A stretch of 64,000 nucleotides of DNA from Microthrixaceae bacterium (GTDB taxonomy: Bacteria; Actinomycetota; Acidimicrobiia; Acidimicrobiales; Microtrichaceae). Shown piece by piece: positions 1 through 8,528 of this stretch. The stretch lies in assembly GCA_023957995.1 (NCBI GenBank), contig JAMLGK010000005.1, positions 62,001 through 126,000 of the forward strand, written 5' to 3'. How positions within the stretch are numbered: position 1 is the first letter of the stretch; each line of letters starts with the position of its first letter. The position numbers and the translations under genes are program-made. The notes below the pieces were generated by a model. It was not told where the DNA came from and did no database searches. It saw only the letters and a program-made list of their open reading frames with translations.

Positions 1-1231
1 CGCGCACCGCGTTGAGGTTGGCCGCCTTGATCATCTCGAGGTCGACCCGGGTGGCGTCGGCGGTGACGGCCCGGCCCCGGCCGGGATCGTGTTCGTGCAG
101 GTTGACCCCGCGCAGGATCACCGGCGCATCGTTGATCAGAAGCTGTCGGTCCCGGACCCGCACCGAACGGAACCCGATCCGCAGCGCATCCACCTCGACC
201 ACCGATCCGGACGGATCCCGAAGGGTGACCACCGCCCGGTAGAGCTTCGGGGACTCAGCGGACCATGCCTCGATGGCCGGAACCTCGAGTTGGGCCCTGA
301 TCCGACCGGGCTCGGTGAGCATCGCCCCGGCCATCTCCGCGATCACGCTGGAGTCGTCCCAGTGCGCAAGCGGGTGTTCGCCGGTGGAGGCGATTCGTCG
401 ACCCCGCAGGGTCTCCACGTGAACCTCGGCACTCCATCCAGGTTGCGTGCGCGCAGCACCTTCGAAGCCCAACTCGATGTCGAGCGTTCCGATCCTCTCC
501 CGGTTGGCGGGGACAACCCTGGAGACACCGGCGGACCTGAGACCGGGTACCAGAGCCGCAGTGGCGAGGTAGGTCTCGGCGGTGCAATGAAGCGACACGC
601 TGCGCTGCAGCCCACCGTGCCACCACTGGTCCTGGTCCTCCAACCAGCTCGATGCCGACCAACGGGGGACCACCAACGCCAGTTGGTGCCGACCCTCGCC
701 CAACGTGGCGGAACCCAGTTCGAACTCGGCCGGCAGACGGCTGTCGGTGCTGAAACCCACCTGTTGGCCATCCACGAAGACGAACACCATGGACTCGGCA
801 GACCCGACGCTCAGCACCACTCGACGCCCTGACCAGTGCGCCGGGATCTCGAAGTCCCTCCGGTACACCGCCGTGGGATTGTCCTCGGGCACCGCCGGCG
901 GTTCGCCGCTGAAGGGCATCACCACGTTGGTGTAGATCGGATGACCATGGCCCTGCATCGTCCAGGCACCGGGAACGACAGCAGTGGCCCCGGAGGCCGC
1001 CGAGCCTGGTTCGGCGCCGATCAGATGGGACGGTTCGAGCTGTTCGGGGCGCTCCAACAGCTCGAAGTCCCATTCACCATCGAGGGACAACCACCACGGA
1101 GAGGACTCCGGCAGATGATCCCGGGCAGTTGCGAGATCCGGGCACGGAACCATTCCAGCGGGCCGCATGGCCAACCGGTTGGAACTGATCGCCGCGGGAT
1201 CCGCCCACGGCCGGCTTCCCCCGTGGAGCAT
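1..1231 (-). CDS. Glycoside hydrolase family 2 (beta-galactosidase/beta-mannosidase-like), 3' end outside window
   Basis: About 410 N-terminal residues of a GH2 enzyme are visible; the rest runs off the left edge. The start ATG at 1231 gives the typical GH2 opening: a W-x-D-P segment, then NRLAMRP, then SPWWLSLDGEWDFEL at about residues 47-61, which is the start of the jelly-roll sugar-binding domain. Near the window edge the frame reads VILRGVNLHEHDPGRG, the family signature at the entry to the TIM barrel, followed by TRVDLEMIKAANLNAVR. GH2 enzymes hydrolyse terminal beta-galactosides, beta-mannosides or beta-glucuronides. The catalytic glutamates lie beyond the window, so substrate cannot be assigned. 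The gene starts 7 bp after the stop of the upstream gene on the same strand, so the two are probably cotranscribed. Confidence 0.88.
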   Translation of the reverse strand, partial: MLHGGSRPWADPAAISSNRLAMRPAGMVPCPDLATARDHLPESSPWWLSLDGEWDFELLERPEQLEPSHLIGAEPGSAASGATAVVPGAWTMQGHGHPIYTNVVMPFSGEPPAVPEDNPTAVYRRDFEIPAHWSGRRVVLSVGSAESMVFVFVDGQQVGFSTDSRLPAEFELGSATLGEGRHQLALVVPRWSASSWLEDQDQWWHGGLQRSVSLHCTAETYLATAALVPGLRSAGVSRVVPANRERIGTLDIELGFEGAARTQPGWSAEVHVETLRGRRIASTGEHPLAHWDDSSVIAEMAGAMLTEPGRIRAQLEVPAIEAWSAESPKLYRAVVTLRDPSGSVVEVDALRIGFRSVRVRDRQLLINDAPVILRGVNLHEHDPGRGRAVTADATRVDLEMIKAANLNAVR

Positions 1232-1238
1232 CAGCTGT

Positions 1239-2534
1239 TCAGGCGAGGGCCAGCGCGGCGCCCACACCCGACGCGTCGACGCGCAGGTCATCCACGGTCA
1301 CGCCGATCTTGTCGTCACCGTCACCCACCGGTATCTCGAGGCGCTTGGGCAGCTTGTAGCGCATGGGCGTCATCGACCAGAGCTCGCCCACGCGTCGATT
1401 GAAGTCGTTGACGAAACCCGGCACCAACGACGGGAGCTCGAGCCAGGCAGCTGCCAGAGCAACCTCGAGCCGACCGCCGCTCAGACGTACTGCCACGTCG
1501 GTGTGCACCGTGCTGCGCAGATCGGGGAACCGCTCCGAGACCAGGCGCGGTTGGCGCAGGAGCGCCCCCACCCGTCGGTCTGCCAGGTCGAGTTCGATCT
1601 CGACGGGCATCGGGAGCCCACCGAGCGCACGTTCCAGAGCTGCTCCGGCCAAGCGGTCCACCCCGCTGGCCGCAAGGCTCACCGCCGCACGGTGCCCGGC
1701 AATGGGTACCGGAACCGCGCGACCATCGACCGCATCGGTGGCGGGAAGGCCGATGGAGAGCACACCGGAGGAGACCTGGGCATCACCGGCTCCCCGGTCC
1801 ACACCGAGGTCCACCAACACGTCTCCCACCTCTGGTCCGAGATCGAGTCCCACCGTCCCGACCGCCTCGCCCAGCCCGGCGAACAGATCGTCGCCGACCG
1901 AGGAGAACATCATCGAGGTCATGTTCAGTATCCCGCCCCAGGCGTCGGGCTCGACGCCCTCGGGAGCATCGAGGTCCCGGTCGACGTCGAGCGAGACCAA
2001 CTCCGCATCCTGCAGGTGGAGTCCGAACGACACCGAATGGTCGTCGTTCACGTTGATGAACGGCCGACAGAGTGCGGTGAGCTTCACCGGTAGCGGGGCG
2101 GGCGGTGTGGGCATTCCCAGGGAGGCTCCGGACGCCGTGTCACCCTCGTAGTCGCTGCCGCGCACCGACACGTCACCCTCGCCCGACACCGTGACCCGTG
2201 CGCGGCCATCGTCATCGGCGCGGCACTCGAAACGCACACCCGTGACGTTCAGTGCGAGACGCAGTCGCACCTCTCCCATGGCGGGAAGGTTGATCTCCTG
2301 TTCCACCGGTTCCAACGCGATCCCGGCACCGATGCCCATCACCACGATGTCGTTGAGCATCTCCTCGGTGACCGCGACCCAGACCGCCCAGCGCCTGCGA
2401 CCCGGACGCTCCGAAGAACCCTCGGAGTCCGTCGCTGCCTCGTCGGAGTTCTCGAGCGGGGACCGGTCGGTATCAGCGGAGTCGGACTTCTTGGCTGCCA
2501 CCGCAGTAGGTCTAGTGGATCTCCCCTGCTGCAT
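1239..2534 (-). CDS. Conserved hypothetical protein, beta-rich
   Basis: 431 residues from an ATG at 2534; a longer frame reaches 2858 but would cover the divergent carotenoid oxygenase start. The first 50 residues are low complexity (Ser, Asp, Glu rich) and end in a basic RRRW patch. The remaining 380 residues alternate short amphipathic beta-strands, for example EVRLRLALNVTGVRFECRAD, and contain two INVNDDHSV/LHLQDAELVSLDVD-like segments. There is no signal peptide or clear membrane helix. The strand-rich pattern could fit a lipid-binding TULIP-like or LEA-like fold, but I recognise no family. It precedes the GH2 gene by 7 bp on the same strand. Confidence 0.7.
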   Translation of the reverse strand: MQQGRSTRPTAVAAKKSDSADTDRSPLENSDEAATDSEGSSERPGRRRWAVWVAVTEEMLNDIVVMGIGAGIALEPVEQEINLPAMGEVRLRLALNVTGVRFECRADDDGRARVTVSGEGDVSVRGSDYEGDTASGASLGMPTPPAPLPVKLTALCRPFINVNDDHSVSFGLHLQDAELVSLDVDRDLDAPEGVEPDAWGGILNMTSMMFSSVGDDLFAGLGEAVGTVGLDLGPEVGDVLVDLGVDRGAGDAQVSSGVLSIGLPATDAVDGRAVPVPIAGHRAAVSLAASGVDRLAGAALERALGGLPMPVEIELDLADRRVGALLRQPRLVSERFPDLRSTVHTDVAVRLSGGRLEVALAAAWLELPSLVPGFVNDFNRRVGELWSMTPMRYKLPKRLEIPVGDGDDKIGVTVDDLRVDASGVGAALALA

Positions 2535-2669
2535 GCGACCGCTGCGGGTACGCACGACGTATGCGCCAGCGCCGGAGCCGTGCTTGAATGGCCCACAAGT
2601 GAACACTGTCAAGTAAACGGCCGCGAGGTTGGGGCGACAGGGCCCGAGCCGGCGTCGAAGGGGGCCCAG

Positions 2670-4400
2670 ATGCCAGTTCCGTCGAGTATCACCACCGCCA
2701 GTCACAAGGACCTGGACCTGACCCTGGTTGCCGGCGAATGGCCCGAGGACGTAACCGGTGAGTTCGTGGTCAGCGCCCCCGAGACGCGCCCCGGACTGCC
2801 CTACGCGCTCTTCGGTCCCGGGCGGATCTGCCGGCTCTCGTTGCGCCCCGGCACCCATGGCGCAGCCGCTGACCGCTTCGCCTGGCGCAGCCGGGTGGTG
2901 GACTCACCCTCTGCCCGACTCTTCGAGGCTGCTCCGGAGCAGTTCGTCGCCGGCCCCACCGGCTACAACTCACCATTCGGAGTACCCAACCAGGCGAACA
3001 CCGCGCCCTTGCCCTGGGGTGACCGCCTGTTCACCACCTGGGACGTGGGTCGCCCCGTCGAGGTGGATCCCCGGAGCCTGGGATTCCTCGGTGAGGTCGG
3101 TCACCGCGACAGCTGGGGCGAACAGACCCTCGACATGGGTGGCGTGCTCCCCTTCTTCCTGTCCTCCGCCCACCCGGTGGTCGACCCCGACCGCGATGCG
3201 CTGTGGACCGTGAAACTCGGCCTCGACCTGGCCAGCGGAGCCCAGATGCTCCACGTCGTGTACTGGCCCGGTGACGGCACCGAGGTGAAGGTCTGGCCCG
3301 TAGAGGGCGGCGCAGTGTTCGGTGGTTCGCACACGATCACCCAGACGGCCAACTTCTTGCTGCTGGCGGATTCCGGCAACTTCAAGACCGACATGGGTGA
3401 GATGGCGGGCGAACCGCGCACCGTCACGGTGGATGACGATGCGGCGGCCTACATCCTGCGCAAGGAGGCGATCCTCGCTACCCCTCCGGGCACTCCGCTC
3501 ACTCCGACGGTTACCCGCATCGCTCCGACAGCGGGTCATTTCTACGGCCGCTGGAACGACGACGACGGAATCTCGGTGATCTTCGAGCACATGGACCGCA
3601 TGGACCTCGGCTACAGGATCCAGTCCGGGGACCTGGACGCCAACGGCAAGCCGGTGGATCCAGACCTCGTCGGCTTCTACAACACCGCCATGGCGCCCAG
3701 CACCTGTTCCGAGGTGGTCTTCGACCCCGACAACGGTGCTTCCAAGGTCGAGGCGGTCCTGCGCGACGACTGGACCTGGAACCTCCAGCTCTCCGCCATG
3801 GACTGGAGCTCGGAGGCACTCAGGGCACCGACCCTGCACCACATCGCCTACCAGGGGTTCCGGCCCGGCGCGGTGAGCAAGCGGGCGGTGGACAACTACG
3901 GCGACCGTCTCGATCCCCTGCCCACCGAAGACACTCCGGGGATGCTGGTGTCGGTGCACCGGGGCTCGCTCGATGTGTCTTCGCGCTACGAGTACTCCGA
4001 CACCACCGACCACATCACCTCACCTGCGTTCGCGCCACGCGACCCTGCGGCTGCTTCGAGCCAGGGGGACCCGGCTCGCAGCAGCTACGCCGGCTCCAGC
4101 CCCGGGGGCCACGACGGCTACGTGATCCTGCCCGTGTTGTCCGATTCCGGCATGCGGGTCGACCTGTTCGACGCCTCCAGGGTCGGCGACGGACCTGTCG
4201 CCACACTCGCCACACCCAACGCGGAGTGCGTCCCGGTGGTGTTGCACTCGGCCTGGATGCCGAGCACCGATGGGCCTGCGAAGGACCGCGAGAGGGTCTC
4301 CTTCGCCGACGAACTGGCCGGTCACGTCGAGACGCTCCCCGACGAACTCGCGGCCCTGGCCCGAGGCGTCGCGGAGGAACTGCAAGAATCCGCTGGGTGA
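2670..4400 (+). CDS. Carotenoid oxygenase (RPE65/CCD family)
   Basis: 576 residues from the ATG at 2670, chosen because the family N-terminus (GEWPEDVTGEFVVSAPE) follows directly. The four iron-ligand histidine neighbourhoods can be placed: SSAHPVVDPD (His168), GGSHTITQTANFLLL (His221), VIFEHMDRMD near residue 310, and VVLHSAWMPS near the C-terminus. This non-haem Fe(II) family cleaves a double bond in carotenoids, apocarotenoids or stilbenes using O2. The length fits a bacterial CCD or lignostilbene dioxygenase. Substrate is unknown; retinal production is possible and of interest because a heliorhodopsin lies 44 kb away, but that link is inference. The stop overlaps the next gene's GTG by 3 bases, implying translational coupling. 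Confidence 0.85.
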   Translation: MPVPSSITTASHKDLDLTLVAGEWPEDVTGEFVVSAPETRPGLPYALFGPGRICRLSLRPGTHGAAADRFAWRSRVVDSPSARLFEAAPEQFVAGPTGYNSPFGVPNQANTAPLPWGDRLFTTWDVGRPVEVDPRSLGFLGEVGHRDSWGEQTLDMGGVLPFFLSSAHPVVDPDRDALWTVKLGLDLASGAQMLHVVYWPGDGTEVKVWPVEGGAVFGGSHTITQTANFLLLADSGNFKTDMGEMAGEPRTVTVDDDAAAYILRKEAILATPPGTPLTPTVTRIAPTAGHFYGRWNDDDGISVIFEHMDRMDLGYRIQSGDLDANGKPVDPDLVGFYNTAMAPSTCSEVVFDPDNGASKVEAVLRDDWTWNLQLSAMDWSSEALRAPTLHHIAYQGFRPGAVSKRAVDNYGDRLDPLPTEDTPGMLVSVHRGSLDVSSRYEYSDTTDHITSPAFAPRDPAAASSQGDPARSSYAGSSPGGHDGYVILPVLSDSGMRVDLFDASRVGDGPVATLATPNAECVPVVLHSAWMPSTDGPAKDRERVSFADELAGHVETLPDELAALARGVAEELQESAG

Positions 4401-4918
4401 CCCGCGAGCCACGACCCGGCCAACCGGAGAACCCGGGCGATCCTGAGGATCCCGACGGTGCGGCTGAACCGCGCGACCCCGTGGATCCGGACGGCGCGGA
4501 GGGCGGGCATTTCCACGATGCACGCATGCAGCTCCGGGCAGCCGCCATCGAGGCGGAGATCGCCACCGGGCGGCACGAGGAAGACCTCCGGGCGGCACGC
4601 ACGAGCCTCATCGGCCGACTCGTGCGCGGCTTCGGCGGATTCCTGCTGATCGGAGTCGGAATCGCCCTGCTGCCACTACCCGGGCCTGGATGGGTGGTCA
4701 TCATCGTCGGGTTGTCGCTGCTGCCCTTCGCCTGGGCCGAACGCACGATCGTACTGATCCGCCGGAAGGTGCCGGGCGTACCCGAGGAGGGACGCATCCC
4801 GTTGGGCACCTGGATCGTGATGGGTCTGCTCCTGGTGATCGCCACGACCGTGTCGATCCTGTTCGGCAAGCAGATCGGCACCTGGATCGGGGACACCTGG
4901 TCGGGCCTCTGGGACTGA
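4397..4918 (+). CDS. PGPGW-motif membrane protein
   Basis: 173 residues from a GTG at 4397 that overlaps the upstream TGA in a GTGA junction. The N-terminus is acidic and proline rich (PGDPEDPDG repeats), then a charged helix, then two hydrophobic segments at roughly residues 78-112 and 132-155. The first contains the diagnostic LPLPGPGWVVIIVG, the PGPGW motif of the TIGR02611/PGPGW family of small actinobacterial inner-membrane proteins. Function of the family is not known. Coupling to the carotenoid oxygenase suggests coexpression only; a direct role in carotenoid metabolism is not shown. Confidence 0.82.
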   Translation: MTREPRPGQPENPGDPEDPDGAAEPRDPVDPDGAEGGHFHDARMQLRAAAIEAEIATGRHEEDLRAARTSLIGRLVRGFGGFLLIGVGIALLPLPGPGWVVIIVGLSLLPFAWAERTIVLIRRKVPGVPEEGRIPLGTWIVMGLLLVIATTVSILFGKQIGTWIGDTWSGLWD

Positions 4919-4979
4919 CCGACCGGAGCCCACACCTCCCCGGGCGCCGTCGAACACAGCCAGACACTGGCCGACGCGA

Positions 4980-6830
4980 CTACTTCACGGTGTGGGTGCG
5001 GCAGTCGAGCCGGGTCCAGGCACCGGTGTTCGCGTCACGGGCGTCGAAGCAGATCTTGTGGGTTCCCGGCGGGAGCTGGGCCAGGAACAGCAAGGCCTCC
5101 GTGCGGTTCCAACCCGTGTACGCGGGCATGTCCGCCCAGCGGTAGTTCCAGTTGTACTCCCGGTTCACCACCCCTGGAATCACCATTCGCATCCGTACCG
5201 GAGCACCGGTGTCGGGATCGATGGCATAGCCCAACATCCCGTAGCCACGACCGTCGGTGAGCGAGAGCACCATCTTGCCGACCGGCAGTCGGTTCGCCGG
5301 CGGAACGGTCACCACGGCTGCCACCGCCTCGCCGAACACGTCGCCGTAGGGCGAGTGTGGTGCGACCGTGACCGAGCGCGTACCGGCCGGGGCGTTGATG
5401 CCCACCGCAAGCGACGCGGTGTCGTAGCTGCCCACCCCCTGCACCGTGATCCGGTAGAAGTCGGCGCCGTAGCACGACGCGGTGCCCGAGTGCTTCACGT
5501 TGATCCGTCCCGCCGATGCGGTGACCGACAATCCGCTGACCGCTCGCGGCGCCTGGACCTGGTTCCAACCCTCGAGGTAGAGGCTGTCAGCGGTGTTCCA
5601 GTGCGAACACAGGTAGCTGCCGACCAATGGGTCGGTGTTGAAGTAGTCGTCGTTGTTGCAGTCGAACAACCGCGCGTGTGAGATGGCACACGGGTAGGTC
5701 ATCCCGGGGCCGTAACACATGAGGTCGTACTCGTCGTTGCAGTGACCCTCGTTGGCGTAGTTGGGCGCACCATCCTGGACCGCACCGAGTGTGTGCATCA
5801 GCTCGTGCGCGGGTACCGAACCGCCGCCGTTTATGTCCCAACAACGGTCGTCCACCGCCGCACGGGTGCCGTCGAGGTTGTAGTTGGGATGGTCGAGGTC
5901 GAGCGGACTCTCGTCCGGAAAGCTCTCACCCAGTCCACAGGTTGACGGGCGTGGGTCTGTGGGTGACTCCGGCTGGAAGATCTCGCCCTCGGTCCACACC
6001 AGGTGCTTGGTGGTGCCCACGCCGCTCTTGGGTACGGCTCCCTGCCCTTCGAGGTCGGCCATGAGCGCAAAGTAGTCAGTGGCCCCGCTGGTGATCTGGG
6101 CAGTGCGGAGAACCACTTTGCAGCCCGCCGATCCGGAATCGGTTACCCAGCGCACGCCGCGCCAACCGCCGGTGACAGCTGCGGAGTCGGTGAACGTGTC
6201 CTCCACGTTGGCCAGAGCGCCCGAGATCAGGGCGATCGCGTCGGGATCGGGTTCTGGGCCCACATACGCGTAGACGGGCTGCACCCTGAAGCCGTCCGAG
6301 CCGCTGCCATCGCAAACCGCGCTGGCGTGGCCGAGCGTGACATCGGAGACCTCCGCGCCAGACACCTCCGCCCCCGAGACTTCAGCGCCCGAGACCTCCG
6401 CGCCCGAGACCTCCGCACTCGAAGTCCGAGCGCCCCGGGCCTCAGCTCCGGATGCGGGGTCACCCTGTCGCTCGAGTGCTGGGGTGGACTCGACCGCGAG
6501 GCGGCGCCCTGCGCACACCTCCACACCCGAGCTGGTAGCACAACTGCTGCTCACCTGGGGCGGGGACGCCTCCAGCCGAGCCACCGCAGATCGGGCAGCT
6601 GCATGCGAAGCAGCCCGCGAGACACCGCCCGAGTCGATCGACTGCTCCAGGGCGACCTCAGCTCCGGGGTCCCCGAGTTCCGGGTCCCGGATCCCCGCTC
6701 CGGGGGCCGGTCCACCCTCCGGTGACTGGGCGGCCGCGGTCACCGAGGCCCATGGCGACAGCACCAGCACGCCCACACAGGCCGCGAGCAGCACACCACG
6801 CATTCCGGTGCGGGTCGCAGAACCTTCCAC
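4980..6830 (-). CDS. Secreted zinc metallopeptidase with N-terminal GAEVS repeats
   Basis: 616 residues from a GTG at 6830; an ATG at 6803 (MRGVLLAACVGVLVLSPW) is an equally good start and still gives a signal peptide ending near AAA/Q. A long Ala/Ser/Glu-rich linker with five tandem GAEVS-type pentapeptides precedes the catalytic part. The zinc site is HELMHTLGAVQ, an HExxH motif with LGAVQ in place of the usual GxxH, followed by EGHCNDEYDLMCYGPG, whose His/Asp and Met-turn (LMCY) fit the zincin pattern. Paired cysteines suggest disulfides outside the cell. The C-terminal 200 residues look like beta-sandwich domains. It converges with the PGPGW gene. The natural substrate is unknown. Confidence 0.8.
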   Translation of the reverse strand: MEGSATRTGMRGVLLAACVGVLVLSPWASVTAAAQSPEGGPAPGAGIRDPELGDPGAEVALEQSIDSGGVSRAASHAAARSAVARLEASPPQVSSSCATSSGVEVCAGRRLAVESTPALERQGDPASGAEARGARTSSAEVSGAEVSGAEVSGAEVSGAEVSDVTLGHASAVCDGSGSDGFRVQPVYAYVGPEPDPDAIALISGALANVEDTFTDSAAVTGGWRGVRWVTDSGSAGCKVVLRTAQITSGATDYFALMADLEGQGAVPKSGVGTTKHLVWTEGEIFQPESPTDPRPSTCGLGESFPDESPLDLDHPNYNLDGTRAAVDDRCWDINGGGSVPAHELMHTLGAVQDGAPNYANEGHCNDEYDLMCYGPGMTYPCAISHARLFDCNNDDYFNTDPLVGSYLCSHWNTADSLYLEGWNQVQAPRAVSGLSVTASAGRINVKHSGTASCYGADFYRITVQGVGSYDTASLAVGINAPAGTRSVTVAPHSPYGDVFGEAVAAVVTVPPANRLPVGKMVLSLTDGRGYGMLGYAIDPDTGAPVRMRMVIPGVVNREYNWNYRWADMPAYTGWNRTEALLFLAQLPPGTHKICFDARDANTGAWTRLDCRTHTVK

Positions 6831-6968
6831 CCCGGAAAGCTACTACCGGAACCGTGGCCCATTCACGTACCGCGGTGCTCACCCATTCCGACCCCCCGAC
6901 TCCGCGCACACCCCGACGGCGTCGGTTCAGACCCCTGGACATCCGATGAGCCACTACCCTGCGCGGCG

Positions 6969-7967
6969 ATGTCATTCCCCCCAGCGGTCACCCACACACT
7001 TGCCGGCACGCACGATCCCGACGGGCCTCACGACCCGCCGATCCACCTCTCGGTCCACGAGCTGGGCGACGGTGCAGACCGACCCGCGGTTGTTTTCTGC
7101 CATGGCTTTCCCGACCTCGCCTACGCCTGGCGACACCAGCTGCCCGTCGTGGCCGATGCGGGGTTCCGGGCGATCGCTCCCGACCAGCGCGGCTACGGGG
7201 GTTCGTCGGCTCCTGCTGAGATCTCGGCCTACGGCCTGGGTCAGCTGTGCGGCGACCTGGCCGACCTGCTCGACGTGCTCGAGGTGGATCGCGCAGTGTT
7301 CGTGGGCCACGACTGGGGAGGCTTCGTCGCCTGGGCAATGCCCGCACTGCACCCCGATCGGGTGGCCGGCGTGGCGGGGATCTGCACTCCCTACACACCG
7401 TTCCCCGGCACGGACTTCCTGCGGGCCATGTTCGGCGACGACGAGAAGATGTACATGCTGTGGTTCCAGGAACCCGGCGTCGCCGAGGCGGTGATGAATC
7501 CGCGTGCACGAATGCTGTTCGAGAAACTGCTGGTGGGTGGGACCGACCCGGCGGTGCTGATGGCGGAGGGCACCGGCAGGGCCGAGGGGATGGACTTCAA
7601 CCCGTTCCGTCGGATCGAGGAGCTCGAGTCGATGGGGGAACCGGTCGCTTCGCCCGAGGAGATCAACCACTACGCGGAGGTGTTCGAACGCACCGGGTTC
7701 TCGGGCGGGATCAACTGGTACCGCAACATCGATGCGAACGCCCGAACGTATCCCGACGCGTGCACCATTCCGCTGGACATCCCCACCCTCATGATCACCT
7801 CGGAGTGGGATCCTGCCCTTCCACCGGCCCTCGCGGCCAACATGGGAGACCTGTGCAGCGACCTCGAGATGCACATGATCTCCCACGGCGGCCATTGGGT
7901 ACCCCAGGAGTATCCCGAGGAGGTCGGTGCGCTACTGGCGGACTGGCTCAGCAGGCGATTCGCCTGA
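6969..7967 (+). CDS. Alpha/beta hydrolase, epoxide-hydrolase-like
   Basis: 332 residues from ATG 6969. The oxyanion motif HGFP is in VVFCHGFPDLAYAWRHQL, the nucleophile elbow is GHDWGGFVAW with Asp as nucleophile, and the catalytic His is in ISHGGHWVPQEYPEEV close to the C-terminus. HGFP plus Asp nucleophile plus a cap domain between them is the pattern of soluble epoxide hydrolases and related haloalkane dehalogenases; DQRGYGGSSAP also fits. These enzymes open epoxides to diols through an Asp ester. The protein is cytosolic, with no signal peptide. It lies 59 bp upstream of the peroxiredoxin gene on the same strand. Confidence 0.87.
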   Translation: MSFPPAVTHTLAGTHDPDGPHDPPIHLSVHELGDGADRPAVVFCHGFPDLAYAWRHQLPVVADAGFRAIAPDQRGYGGSSAPAEISAYGLGQLCGDLADLLDVLEVDRAVFVGHDWGGFVAWAMPALHPDRVAGVAGICTPYTPFPGTDFLRAMFGDDEKMYMLWFQEPGVAEAVMNPRARMLFEKLLVGGTDPAVLMAEGTGRAEGMDFNPFRRIEELESMGEPVASPEEINHYAEVFERTGFSGGINWYRNIDANARTYPDACTIPLDIPTLMITSEWDPALPPALAANMGDLCSDLEMHMISHGGHWVPQEYPEEVGALLADWLSRRFA

Positions 7968-8026
7968 GAACATCAACCGTTCCAGCTGCGGCGAGACCCG
8001 CCGTCGCCACCACAGAAAGACAGACG

Positions 8027-8488
8027 ATGACAGTTTCAGTTGGCGAGCAAGCACCCGATTTCACGCTGTCGGACACCGACGGCAACCAGATCACGTTGTC
8101 GTCGTTCCGCGGCAAGCACTCGGTGACGCTGGTCTTCATCCCCTTCGCGTTCACAGGGGTGTGCCAGGGCGAGTTGTGCGAACTGCGCGACAACCTCAAC
8201 AGCTTCGAGACCGCGGACAACAAGGTGCTCGCCATCACCTGCGATCGGGCACCGAGCCTCAAGGAGTGGAAGTCCCAGGAGGGCTACAACTTCCCGCTGC
8301 TCTCCGACGGCTGGCCCCACGGCGAGGTCGCCAGGGCATATGGCTGCTTCAACGAGGACCTCGGTTGCGCGGAGCGTCTCACCGTGGTGGTCGACCGTGA
8401 GGGCAACGTGGCCGACACCTTCGCGTCCGGCGGACTCGGCGAGGCACGGGAACTGTCGAGCTACACCGACGCACTGTCGAAGGTCTGA
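8027..8488 (+). CDS. ahpE: Peroxiredoxin, AhpE type
   Basis: 153 residues starting at ATG 8027 (MTVSVGEQAPDFTLSD). The peroxidatic Cys46 sits in FIPFAFTGVCQGELCELRD, almost the same as mycobacterial AhpE (LAFTGICQGELDQLRD); FPLLSDGWPHGEVARAYG also matches AhpE strongly. The usual P-x3-T/S-x2-C loop is in the AhpE variant form. A second Cys at 51 and others at about 80, 107 and 113 are absent from the mycobacterial 1-Cys enzyme and could act as resolving cysteines. The role is reduction of peroxides and peroxynitrite in the cytosol, fed by mycothiol or mycoredoxin in actinobacteria. The stop codon lies inside a tandem repeat. Confidence 0.9.
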   Translation: MTVSVGEQAPDFTLSDTDGNQITLSSFRGKHSVTLVFIPFAFTGVCQGELCELRDNLNSFETADNKVLAITCDRAPSLKEWKSQEGYNFPLLSDGWPHGEVARAYGCFNEDLGCAERLTVVVDREGNVADTFASGGLGEARELSSYTDALSKV

Positions 8489-8528
8489 CACAGGCAGAGG
8501 TCTGACACAGGCAGAGGTCTGACTCAGG
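8481..8528. repeat. 17-bp tandem repeat over the ahpE stop codon
   Basis: The unit AGGTCTGACACAGGCAG occurs at 8481-8497 and 8498-8514, with a third partial, slightly changed copy at 8515-8528. The first copy contains the ahpE stop codon (TGA at 8486); the last overlaps the stop of the convergent glycosyltransferase gene (8524). Each copy carries an in-frame TGA, so gaining or losing copies would not alter AhpE. Confidence 0.9.

Noticed and set aside
2535-2858. Longer N-terminus for the hypothetical gene ending at 1239
   Set aside because: It would overlap the divergent carotenoid oxygenase by about 190 bp and looks like shadow sequence.
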